Below are positions 1 through 8,792 of a stretch of 44,501 nucleotides of DNA, in pieces. Position 1 is the first letter of the stretch. Every line of letters begins with the position of its first letter. Made by a program: the position numbers and the translations under genes. The notes below the pieces were generated by a model. It was not told the DNA's origin. It saw nothing but the letters and a program-made list of their open reading frames with translations, and did no database searches. The DNA is taken from positions 1-44,501 of the forward strand of contig JARBJD010000475.1 of assembly GCA_033064195.1 (NCBI GenBank), given 5' to 3'. This DNA is from Blattamonas nauphoetae. Taxonomy: Eukaryota; Preaxostyla; Oxymonadida.

Positions 1-199
1 TGATCATTCGATCATGTTTGATGAGGTCGATCGGCGAACTATATCTCTTCATCTTTACGCTTTCTTGAATCATTTCAACATTATGACTGGTATTTTGAGA
101 TTTTTTTCAAAACATTGCGATTGATCATGATTTATCGTGAAGTGAAAGTGTATGGCAGTTCTCCCTTCAAGACACCAATTTTTAGGTAGTGAACGTGCG

Positions 200-271
200 G
201 CGCGTTTGGCCTAGCAGTAGCCAACCCCTCTGTCGACTGTTGTGCTCGGGGTTCGACCCGCCGAGCACAAC
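200..271 (+). pseudogene. tRNA-like sequence with hairpin
   Basis: A 72-base stretch has a good A-box (TGGCCTAGCAGT at 207-218) and a weaker B-box (GGTTCGACCC from 250), with a TTTT run just downstream. The T-arm fits except for one mismatch, but the expected acceptor strands do not pair. Instead 239-249 and 261-271 form an 11-bp perfect hairpin around the B-box. It could be a decayed tRNA or the head of a tRNA-derived SINE; a working tRNA is unlikely. Confidence 0.35.
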
Positions 272-614
272 TTTTACCACTACTTAGAGTTTTTGGCCCA
301 GAAAGTCCACCCTTGCCCCAGTTTCTCAGTTTAGTGATAAACTTATTCAGTAGAGATAGTTTTGACAGTGAAGTGAGTTGATCGAACCTTGACAATTTGT
401 TTACTCCGGATCGCAATCGATTCATCCTTTTCGCTTCCAAATTTAACCGAGAATGAACGTAAAATTGACTTTTGTGTTGTAGAAGTATTGTTACACATCG
501 AATCACGTCATCTACGTGCATTTTCTAACAGAACCCCCTCCTTGCCTAATTAAGCGCCAAAACCCGTGTCATTTGATAGGACACGGGTGTTTGAAGGGAC
601 ATACCGACCCATGG
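272..614. other. Intergenic, no gene seen
   Basis: No convincing coding region. Open frames across this stretch have no recognisable protein content, and the stretch ends at the TA-flanked inverted repeat. Confidence 0.5.
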
Positions 615-616
615 TA

Positions 617-1849
617 TAGTGGAAATTTAACCCGATACTTTGATTTAACCCGATACTTTTCCCCATTTTTGGACCCCTCTATCCATTATTTCTCCCTATA
701 ATGGGGCCCACCATTTCCAGGTTGGATATCTACCCTCCCCATCAATCACTTGAGGCAGAAATCGAACCTCCAAAATAGGATCCACGGGTGGGGTCTCCTA
801 TTTAGGAGTCTTTTTTCTGATTTTTGACCCTTTTGGCTCCCAAATAGGAGGTCCTTAACATTTAAGCTTAGGACAGCCGAACTTCACGACCACTTTTCTC
901 CACGCCTGTTCATGATTTTCAATCCCAGTTCATTTCTGGTGATTTGGGATGGTTTTCTCTCAAAATGACAATTTTTGAAAATGAAAAATCTTGGGGGATC
1001 TGGGTGGAAATTTAGGGTGAAATATTGATTTGCCTGTATAACAAGCTTAGGATCTTGAAAACTTGTTTTGATCATATCTCCACAACCAGACATGGTCAGA
1101 CATGAAACTTTTACCAATATGGATGTTTTGTTGAGAAGTATTTTTTTCGGAAAATTTTGCGAATTGTCGAACCTCCTATTTTGGAGGTTTGTGGTTTTCG
1201 AGTTTTTCTCAGAATCTCCACCTCCTTCTCACTCTGAGAACAAATCTGTCCAAAATGATGATTTGGATTCGATTCCGATGGTGTCTCCACCATTTTAACC
1301 GAATTTGGAGACGGGTGCATCTTCACATGTCAAGTGACAGCTCACCTTCAGAACCACGGTTAAAACCAAAAATATCTCAAGTGCCGCAAGGGAGTTTTCA
1401 AAATTTTCCGAGAAAAATGCTTCTCAACAAAACATCCATATTGGTAAAAGTTTCATGTCTGGACCATGTCTGGTTGTGAGATATGATCAAAAAACAAGTT
1501 TTCAAGATCCTAAGGTTATACAGGCAAATCAATATTTCACCTAAATTTCCAATTCCCCAAGATTTTCATTTTCAAAATTGTCATTTTGAGAGAAACCATC
1601 CCAAATCACCAGAAATGAACTGGGATTGAATGAACAGGCGTGGAGAAAAGTTGATTCGGCTGTCCTAAGCTTAAATGTTAAGGACCTATTTGGGAGCCAA
1701 AAGGTCAAAAATCAGAAAAAGACTCCTAAAAGGAGACCCAGATCCTATTTTGGAGGTTCGATATGATTGGCAACCCGAGGTGGGCCCCAAAAATATGGGA
1801 TGGAAAAGAGGGTCGGGTTAAATCAAAGTATCGGGTTAAATTTCCACTA
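617..1849. mobile_element. Tc1/mariner-type MITE (long palindrome)
   Basis: The two ends are inverted copies: TAGTGGAAATTTAACCC at 617 and its complement ending at 1849, each flanked by TA (615-616 and 1850-1851), as expected for a TA target duplication. The left arm runs to about 1159 and the right arm from about 1395, with small indels between them, so most of the element could fold as a hairpin. The subterminal sequence TTTAACCCGATACTT occurs twice at the left end. No transposase is encoded. TA target and short GTGG-type ends fit the Tc1/mariner superfamily by inference. Several stops and indels between the arms suggest moderate age. Confidence 0.75.
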
Positions 1850-1957
1850 TAAACTAAAACCATTCTGGAGGAATGAATCAGCGATTGGTGACAATTCTGT
1901 TGATGAATAAGTGACTTCTTGTGGGTACGAACTTTTGATTCCTGCATTTGCATCTCG

Positions 1958-2848
1958 ATGAATACCACCATCCACTCAGACCAACCGTTTTCCATCAAAC
2001 CATTCAACCCTGAAGTGACACCACTGTTCCTGATAACCAACCCCGAAACAATCGAAACTATCGAAGAAGCGTCACAGAATTTCCTGTCACTTGTGACCTT
2101 CATCAGTAAAGGAAACCATCTGGACGACAATGGCACTGAACAGGCATGTGCTCTTCTGGCTACTCTGAGTCAGAAATTCCCACCACACGATATTTTTCTC
2201 GAACTTGTCCCCAGACTAGACGGATCTTGTTCTGGTTTCACCGAATCAATTCTGCCGCTCATCACATCGTCGAACGAGGCACTAGCGAACTCATCACTGC
2301 AGTTTCTGGATTTTAGTTTGACATGCGAATGGACCTCGACGCGATTAAACTTTTTAATGACTGGTTTCTTTCAGCATCTCCCACGTGAATTCTATCTCCA
2401 GAGAATACACGTGGTGGGAGAACATGGTTTGCCTCTGATGCGTATTGTGTCCAGTTATATGTTCTGTGCACACCCTGGGGTGTTAAAGACCATCACCGGT
2501 GAAAGTCAGAACTCGATGGACGCCTTCCATCAGATCTTCATGGAAAAGTTTTTCCGTCCCGTTCAGCCATTTCTGGAGTTCATCTTCACAAAGCGACACG
2601 AAATCAAAAATTCAGAACAGTCTCCCACTTTCTCAGATCTACTGACAACACTTCTCGCTACTTCGCCCCATTTGGAAGAGATGACGCAGTTCGTGTTGTC
2701 TTCTTCGTTTACTCTCGCATACACCGATTCGATTTATTTCTTCAAAACGCACCGTTTGGATATTGAGCTTCTTCGCGGTTTGAAAGTTGATATCGATGCA
2801 TGGCGGAAGGAAGGACCAGCTGTTCAGAAGAGAGGACAGCAGAAGTAG
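1958..2848 (+). CDS. Host helical protein, unknown function
   Basis: Intron-free ORF of 296 residues starting at the first ATG (MNTTIHSDQP). The open frame extends slightly upstream without an ATG, and the MITE ends about 100 bp before, so the original 5' end may be missing. It is rich in Leu, Phe, Thr and Ser with amphipathic helices, no signal peptide, membrane segment or catalytic motif, and a basic tail (KRGQQK). From memory it resembles large paralogous families of helical-repeat proteins annotated as hypothetical in oxymonad genomes; this could not be checked. Codon use and content differ from the Polinton genes downstream. No function is assigned. Confidence 0.6.
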   Translation: MNTTIHSDQPFSIKPFNPEVTPLFLITNPETIETIEEASQNFLSLVTFISKGNHLDDNGTEQACALLATLSQKFPPHDIFLELVPRLDGSCSGFTESILPLITSSNEALANSSLQFLDFSLTCEWTSTRLNFLMTGFFQHLPREFYLQRIHVVGEHGLPLMRIVSSYMFCAHPGVLKTITGESQNSMDAFHQIFMEKFFRPVQPFLEFIFTKRHEIKNSEQSPTFSDLLTTLLATSPHLEEMTQFVLSSSFTLAYTDSIYFFKTHRLDIELLRGLKVDIDAWRKEGPAVQKRGQQK

Positions 2849-3147
2849 TGGTAGAAGCGAAAGTAATTATTTTTTGGTCTCGCAATATCAATTGAGATCT
2901 TTATCTCCGTGCCGATTGACCCAATTTTGAATCTTGTATTAAGAATCCTCAATGCATTTTAGAAGTGTCAAATTTTGGGAGTTATTTTCAAAATTTAGTC
3001 CAAAAAACATCCACATTGTAAAGTGTCAATTTTGAAGCAAATTTTTGGTCTATTTCAAAAATTTAGGTCATTTATCACCTTCATCAGAATACACTCAAAA
3101 CGGTCTCGTTTTATTTTTTTTTTCCAATTTTTTAATTCTATATAAAA
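2849..3147. other. AT-rich spacer with Polinton-type upstream motif
   Basis: No gene. Its right part (AAGTGTC...TTTTGAAGCAAATTTT, about 3019-3045) resembles the sequence before the gene at 28141 (about 28056-28080), so the two ORFs that follow share upstream flanks. The last 25 bases (AATTTTTTAATTCTATATAAA) fit the start-proximal motif of the element family. Confidence 0.45.
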
Positions 3148-3926
3148 TGACAAGCAACTCATTCAAGAATCAACCGAAAGACCAAATTGCTGGAGCGCTT
3201 CTTCGACTAAATATTCATGCAAATCCATTCCAGACTCGTGATGCACTCTGGAAGGAATTGCAAAGTTAATTGATCAAACTTGGTTGTAAACCTCCTCATT
3301 CAACAGATAAAGATACGAGATTCATTTCGGATGTTTTCCCACGACGAAAATACAATCATGACAAGCTGGTTATGATTGGTCTCCTTGGAATGGATGATTT
3401 AACGAAACTACTGAATCTCATGTATGGTTTCAATTTTCATCTTGATGAATATGCAATGTATGTGTACCGATGTATCGAAGTCATGGAACTTCAACATCTC
3501 ATCGCACTCGATCTCATCCGATTTTGTGATGAGAAAAAGATAGAACTCATTCCTGGGACAACTAAATTTGATCAGCTTCTTGAAGAATTCACCAAATATA
3601 AAGCAGAACCAGTTGATTGGAAATCTATTCCTGAGAAGCAGCTTACAACATTCACGACAGGAATTCTGAATAAGATAATGCGAAATGACATTGTATGTCA
3701 CATTGCTAAACTGCTCTGGTTTGAATCATACAATGTTAATTTTGTTCTCTTCATCGGATTCGATAAAGGCAAACCAGTTCAATTCGGTGATGACAATGGA
3801 ATACTGAAATTCGACAATATGTGTTTCTTTGAAGCTCTTGCCGTTCACAGATTATCAAAAGAACTGAATACAACGCTTGCAAGTAAAGTGAAGAGATATT
3901 TGGATGATCGTCAGAAACAATCATAA
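3148..3926 (+). pseudogene. Polinton-type ORF, broken, unknown function
   Basis: Starts at an ATG that directly follows the TTTTTAATT motif used by other genes of this element family. The reading is broken about once. The larger part is about 218 residues. Near its end it has FDNMCFFEALAVHR, which matches in style the SEFNICFFQALSF segment in the N-terminal region of the pPolB gene (about 7063-7101), and loosely the D-x-N-C-L-F-x-A motif of OTU-type cysteine proteases. It may be a relic of a polymerase N-terminal domain from a related element. It sits outside the conserved terminal repeat at 3927-5645, where a different gene (28141-28734) occupies the equivalent place beside copy 2. Confidence 0.45.
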
Positions 3927-5788
3927 ATAGTTGACTTATTTTTGTCGTCATTTTTTGGTGTTTTTCCCTTTTTGACCACAAATCAATGAAATCCAATGTG
4001 AGAACCATTTCGAAAAATTCTGCAAAAAATTCTAAAATCTCGGGGACACTGTCGGTCATCGATCAAAACAATCCTGATGAAAATCGGTTGAGAATTCGTC
4101 GAACTGTGTACCGAACTTAGGTCGAAAAGTGACCAAAAAGTCGATGTTCCGATTTTGCTACTATGAACTGCTTTATGGCTCAAATTGTACTCAAACACGT
4201 TTGATTGTGACGGAAATCATTTTGAAAGGTAGGATTTTCGATAAAAGCACTTCTGAGATTTTGGTTTGATCCGACCCATTGAGGTTTTCGCGTTTTTGAG
4301 ATTTTTTAGAAAGGTATGGACGTTCGGGACTATGTCCTTTTGATCACTTTTCGTCGTCTTACGGTGTTTTGGGTGTGAAAACGCTAGTTGGCGTCTTTTG
4401 TGTCATTCATCTCTGAAAACTTTTGACACCTCTACATTCGGACACTTTTCATGAATTTTCACATTTCACTACTTTCACTTCATTTACTCTGTTATTGCAT
4501 CATTTTAACGAACATAAGTCAACGCGAGACGTATAGCGCATTTCCATAGTTTCATTTTGTTGGTTCTTCACTTCACCGTTTTGACGACTCTTTTCTTCAC
4601 AACTTGCACTAATAGAGTTTTGCCCCGATTTTCACATATTGCGCCTTCTTTCTCGTTGTTAGAGTAAGGTGTGCCTGAATTTTGAGGAGATTTTGTCGGA
4701 TAGTTCTCCCATAAAGTCACTTTTTCATGTTTTCACTTCTCAACTTTTGACCGCTTTTGTCACTTCAAAACCGACTGTAGTCCCTTTCATTTCATCACTT
4801 TCTCTCCCCATTTCACATTTGATCTCTTCACCATTCCTCTTCATTTTGCTCAATTCACTTCCATTTTGTGGGCCGTTCTCACTTCACTAGCACATCATTT
4901 TAGTCAAGTTTTCATCAACTTTTTATCAAAAACAGAGTAAAAGAAAGCGAAACAACCAACAATGAAACGGGCAAGTATGAAACTGAGAGGGAAATTGACG
5001 AACGTGAAAATGACGTGAAATGTGACACCAATAGTGAAAATGTCGCTTGTGTTTGGTCTTTTTCGCTTAAAAACAACAAAAATGATTCAAAACAGTATGT
5101 GAAATGATGAAGATTACGGAAAAATTCCGAGATATGAAGTGAGCCGTTGAATGGCGGATATCTGCAAAGTCCGGAAAACTCAGTAAACGGGAATTAGTGT
5201 GTTGTATTGGAGAAAAGTTACCGAGAAAGAAGTATGAATGAAGTGGTTAAAACAGTAATCAACGAGAAAACGAAGACGGAAGTGGTCATGAAAATGAAAA
5301 CAAAACGAGTGAAAATGAAGTGACAATTCGGTTGAAACTAGTGAAAACAGAGCTGAAACAAGATAAAAATGATGTCGATATGGTGAAGAATGCATACTTT
5401 TACCGAGATCTGGACCCGGTTGTGAAACCTCAAATATCTCTGCAAAAGTTCGGAAAATCCAAAAAACGGAGCATACCACGATGATCCTACAGTTCCGGAG
5501 AATCCAAAACGCGAAGAATCGGAACAGAAACAAGCACTCTTGAGAAATGAGTGATCGAACCCATTGATCCTCGTTTCTAGTGAAAAATCCAAAACTGAGA
5601 AAACAACGAAAGAAAATCTAATTCTGAATTTTTAATTTGTATTAAATGAATCCAACTGCGATGTACAAGGAAAGACGTCGAGTATGTTCAGAACAAGCAT
5701 TAATTGAATCAATGAGAGAAGAGAACTGTTCGCTAGTCTCTGAGTATGTCAGAAATAATGTGCCGGTGACGTATGTTCATGAGGGAAT
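3927..5788. repeat. Left terminal repeat of Polinton copy 1
   Basis: Collinear with 28735-30583 in the same orientation, with matching spacing (about 1.68 kb from the TTTTTGACCACAAATCA block at 3970 or 28757 to the ATG at 5646 or 30441). The parts at 3970-4200 and 4660-5788 are closely similar; 4200-4640 is much more diverged. The inner 5653-5788 also occurs inverted at 27701-27836, which marks it as a terminal inverted repeat. The inner edge falls within the gene starting at 5646. No gene is seen between 3927 and 5645; the stretch is rich in short CACTTTTCAC-like tracts and lacks a credible coding frame. Confidence 0.65.
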
Positions 5789-6020
5789 TGAATGGAGAAT
5801 AAAACCAAAGTTGTGGAATCAAGGAAACAGACCTCACTTGTCAAAACGTCGACACTACACTCAATCATTCGTCGAAAATGAACTGAAGAAATACAATTGT
5901 GAGCTCGTCGGTGAGTACACAAAAGTTCTGGTTCCATTCACCTATGGAGAGATTGGCGGAAGTGAAGTGTTCAGAATTAGACTTGATGCATGGCTGTCTG
6001 CTAAGAAAAGCCCCATCTGA
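5646..6020 (+). CDS. Two-repeat domain protein of Polinton left end
   Basis: 124 residues, start supported by TTTTTAATTTGTATTAA just before the ATG. It has two copies of a repeat of about 50 residues: E(N)C-S/E-LV-x-EY ... P(V/F)TY ... a basic W-x-x-GxRPHLxK end. The same repeat occurs three times in the protein at 28141. The pattern resembles the treble-clef-like repeats of many phage and giant-virus proteins (GYELLSEYKG...GH.F...F..G), but without their Cys pairs. A nucleic-acid-binding role is an inference. The first 47 codons lie in the terminal repeat, so the opposite end of the element carries only an orphan 5' piece of this gene. Confidence 0.65.
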   Translation: MNPTAMYKERRRVCSEQALIESMREENCSLVSEYVRNNVPVTYVHEGIEWRIKPKLWNQGNRPHLSKRRHYTQSFVENELKKYNCELVGEYTKVLVPFTYGEIGGSEVFRIRLDAWLSAKKSPI

Positions 6021-6075
6021 GAAAACAGAAATAAACGCTCAACTTTTTTATTTTCGGATTTTTAATTTGTAGTAA

Positions 6076-6213
6076 ATGGCACTGCTAAAACCAGTCAAGG
6101 AAAGAATTCAAGAAATTCGAGATCTCTTTCCGAATGCACAATTTCAATTTAGTGATGGTCGAACGTATATTCCAGACAGCAAAATTATCAACATCATCGT
6201 TCATTTCTTCTGA
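6076..6213 (+). CDS. Small protein, 45 residues, unknown
   Basis: Short ORF MALLKPVKERIQEIRDLF... ending TGA at 6213. Its ATG follows TTTTTAATTTGTAGTAA, the same start-proximal motif as the gene at 5646, which is the main reason to call it. It is charged and probably helical at the N-terminus. It could be the first part of a longer left-end gene with the small frames that follow; it is not recognised. Confidence 0.4.
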   Translation: MALLKPVKERIQEIRDLFPNAQFQFSDGRTYIPDSKIINIIVHFF

Positions 6214-6215
6214 AT

Positions 6216-6574
6216 ATGCTTCAACACACAGATCTCGAGTTTCCACATCCAATAAAGAATCTCGATCTCAATCTCATTCCAGATTTTCTTGAACAAGTTA
6301 AACTTCGACAACAGATGGCGTCAGAAGATCGACTCGCTCACCGAATGATTGTTGAGAACATGAAAGCAAATCCAAGAGTGAATAAAGACGAACTGAAAAG
6401 CAGGTGTTCAGAATGACGTGGAAACTGAAATCAATTGAGGAGAAGCTGATGGATCACTGGATGAAGAATCTGTTGATCATTCAGAAGAAAAATGAACAAA
6501 TGGAAAGAGAGAAGTGCAGACATTTGATGGATTTGAAGAATGCATCTTGCTCGCTGAACCGCGTGACAAAGTAG
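6216..6574 (+). other. Small overlapping frames before pPolB
   Basis: Two short charged frames (66 residues at 6216-6416; 53 residues at 6413-6574) overlap by ATGA. They have no upstream motif of the element type and no known domain; both are Lys/Glu/Met-rich and probably helical. They may be remains of a left-end gene or part of the polymerase leader. Weak support only. Confidence 0.25.
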
Positions 6575-8307
6575 CATTCAATTCTTGTCTCATGGATGCA
6601 CGAAGGAAGTTTAAAAAGAATGAGGCCGAGAAGGTTGAAGACAACGGAAAACCATATCAGTTGTATTTCCACAATCACCTGAAGAATGTTGAAGAAATCA
6701 CTACCTTCATCAAAGCAGTGTTCGACAAGGAGAAAGATCATCCATTCAAGATTAGTATTGACTTTGGCAAGATTATTGAGAGGAAAGATAAAGATGAGAC
6801 AACATACAAAGACTTCAGACCAGAATTGGAGAACACATCGAAGAGCTTCCCAACTGTGATTCGAAGTTCAGGAGACATCAATGAGTATTCAAAATATGCG
6901 ATCAATCTGATCAAAGAATCTCAAGAGAGAACACTGATGGATACGAAGACAATGTACATTGCATTCCACTCAATTCTAGTTGCAGTCTATCGATTCCCAG
7001 TCGCAGGAAAAGCAAATGCAATTCTCACTGAACACATCAAAACGAGGAATGTTCGGTACATCGATTCTGAGTTCAACATTTGCTTCTTTCAAGCACTATC
7101 GTTCCTCACACTTCCTGAAGTTCCTGGGAAGAAGATATCAATCAACATGAGAAACGTTGAAGCAAAAAGATTGTTTGCAGAATCAAAGAATCTGACTCAC
7201 CTGAAGCCACATCAACTTACAGAACACTTGCGCAATTATCCTGGATTTGATATCGCTTGTGATTTGGAGAAAGAAATGATTAGACACAACATCACAGTTC
7301 ACATTTATGAATATGATGAAGACAAGAAGAAGTATTTCCTAAGTCAATCGTATGTCAACGAAAATGACGATGCAAGAGTTCTTCCCATCTTGATGATTCC
7401 ACTTACTGCAACTCTCGTTCATGTCATGTTCATTGTTGATCCTGAGAAAATCACTGGATACAAACTCTGTCCTTATTGTCAGTCAAGAGGATTCCAAGTC
7501 AAGGATTCTCACTTCAAGACATACTACGAGAAGCATCTCAAAGAGTGCAAAGAACTTGATGGAAAACATGTGAAGAAGATCACTCTTGACAAAACACCAA
7601 GACCTTATGTTCCACACATTCTGAACAATAGAACATTTGAATTTCTGATGGCACACAAAAGACAAAATGAATTCAAACCAACACAATACTACATCACATA
7701 CGATTTCGAAACAATGGAAGATCTCATTCTTGACAATTTATTCTCAGATGACAATACACAATTGATCTCACATTTGAAACCTCTCTCAGTTGCATCAGCA
7801 ATTAAGACAAAATCAGGTGTGAAGTCAATCTACTTTGATCTTCGAGATGGAAAGGACTTCGTGAAGCAATGGATCAGAGAACTCTTCAAATACGCTGAGA
7901 CAGTTCGAGAGGACAACTACTATGAAGATCCAGAAATACCCTCTCAGAATGAAGTCAGTGTGATTGGGTTCAACAGTTCCAGATTTGACATAAACCTCAT
8001 CTTCCGTGATCTCGTTGACAAGGATTGGAAAGTGGTGAGTTTCCTTGGATCCACAACGAAGTATAAACAAGTACTGATCAGACACGAGAAAACCCAACAA
8101 GTACTTCGATTCATTGACATGATGTCGTACACAGGACCAATGACATTGGATAATGCAGTGAAGGCTTTTGGTGGAAACACTACACTTCAGAAATCATTCT
8201 TTGCTTACGAATCCTTCGACTCATCAGACTACGACACAGTACTGAGCAAACAAGAACCATTCTCTAAATATGAATTCTATTCGAGTCTGAACAACAGTGA
8301 AATGTCC
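6514..8307 (+). CDS. polB: Protein-primed DNA polymerase B, N-terminal and exonuclease part
   Basis: Upstream part of the element's replicative polymerase. In order it shows an N-terminal region with SEFNICFFQAL (about 7063-7095), a possible zinc-binding segment C-x2-C...H-x3-C (LCPYCQ...HLKEC, about 7467-7550), the Exo I motif DFET (about 7701-7712) and Exo II (GFNSSRFD, about 7966-7989). These are the 3'-5' proofreading motifs of B-family polymerases. The first ATG in frame is at 6592; the frame is open from 6514, so the real start is unclear and no start-proximal motif was found next to it. The gene is interrupted here by a Mutator-like transposon; the polymerase part lies at 14818-16983. 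Confidence 0.85.
8299..8307. repeat. 9-bp target site duplication, left copy
   Basis: GAAATGTCC at 8299-8307 recurs at 14818-14826, directly outside the two ends of the inserted transposon. A 9-bp duplication is typical of Mutator-like elements. Confidence 0.85.
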
Positions 8308-8324
8308 GGCCATCTCAATTTAAA

Positions 8325-8419
8325 GTTGGTTTTCTCGAGTACCGTTGGTATTCTAAGCTGCAGTTGGTTTTCTGAACGACCGTTGGTTTTCTGAACGACC
8401 GTTGGTTTTCTGAATGACC
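8325..8419 (+). repeat. Five 19-bp subterminal tandem repeats
   Basis: Units begin at 8325, 8344, 8363, 8382 and 8401; consensus GTTGGTTTTCTGAACGACC, the first two units diverged in the middle. The same array is inverted at 14706-14800. Repeats in this position are often transposase-binding sites; that role is inferred. Confidence 0.85.
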
Positions 8420-8487
8420 GTTGGAAATCTGCAAAAAAAGTTGGTTTTTTTAAACCATATCAGTGTGGATGTTTGATCAAAAAAATT

Positions 8488-8559
8488 GTACAAATAGACG
8501 AGTTGGTAGATTCAGAGACTTCCGCTGTTGGGACCCAGGTTCGAATCCCGGGATCGTCA
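8488..8559 (+). tRNA. tRNA-like Pol III gene in left MULE repeat
   Basis: 72 bases with an A-box TAGACGAGTTGG (8495-8506, one mismatch to consensus), a perfect B-box GGTTCGAATCC (8538-8548) and a T6 terminator at 8562-8567. T33 and a UCC anticodon (Gly type) fall in the right place of the loop. The T-arm pairs with one A-C mismatch, but the acceptor and anticodon stems pair poorly. It is thus tRNA-derived and probably transcribable by RNA polymerase III, but is unlikely to be a working tRNA. An identical inverted copy lies at 14565-14636. Confidence 0.5.
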
Positions 8560-8792
8560 ACTTTTTTCTTCAATGGATTTTTCTGACATGATCATACACA
8601 TTTTTGTGAAATTATAGCAGTATTCATGATCGGATGAGTAATGTTCGACAATTGGATTGAATTTGCCTTTTTTTGAATCGGATCATCCCACTCTCTCTTA
8701 AACTCACCTCTTCTCTCCAATCAACTTATTGAGACTCTTCGATAGTTCAGGATGCACCATACAACAGCAATCAACACCTGGATGCGAAGCGC

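Larger units (their letters stand above)
8308..8792 (+). repeat. Left terminal inverted repeat of the MULE-like element
   Basis: Matches 14332-14817 in inverse orientation, nearly base for base, ending at GCGAAGCGC (8784-8792). It contains five 19-bp tandem units and a tRNA-like gene. Confidence 0.9.

Noticed and set aside
1-600. 129-residue minus-strand frame (132-521) as a gene
   Set aside because: It runs through the tRNA-like hairpin and shows no protein-like composition or motif.
617-1849. Protein-coding genes in the palindrome
   Set aside because: Short frames there are mirror products of the inverted arms.
4669-5592. Small frames in the terminal repeat (also 29382-30327)
   Set aside because: Ser/Phe/Leu-rich, without start motif, and not kept in frame between the two repeat copies.
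8488-8559. A functional tRNA-Gly gene
   Set aside because: The acceptor and anticodon stems do not pair, although the promoter boxes are good.
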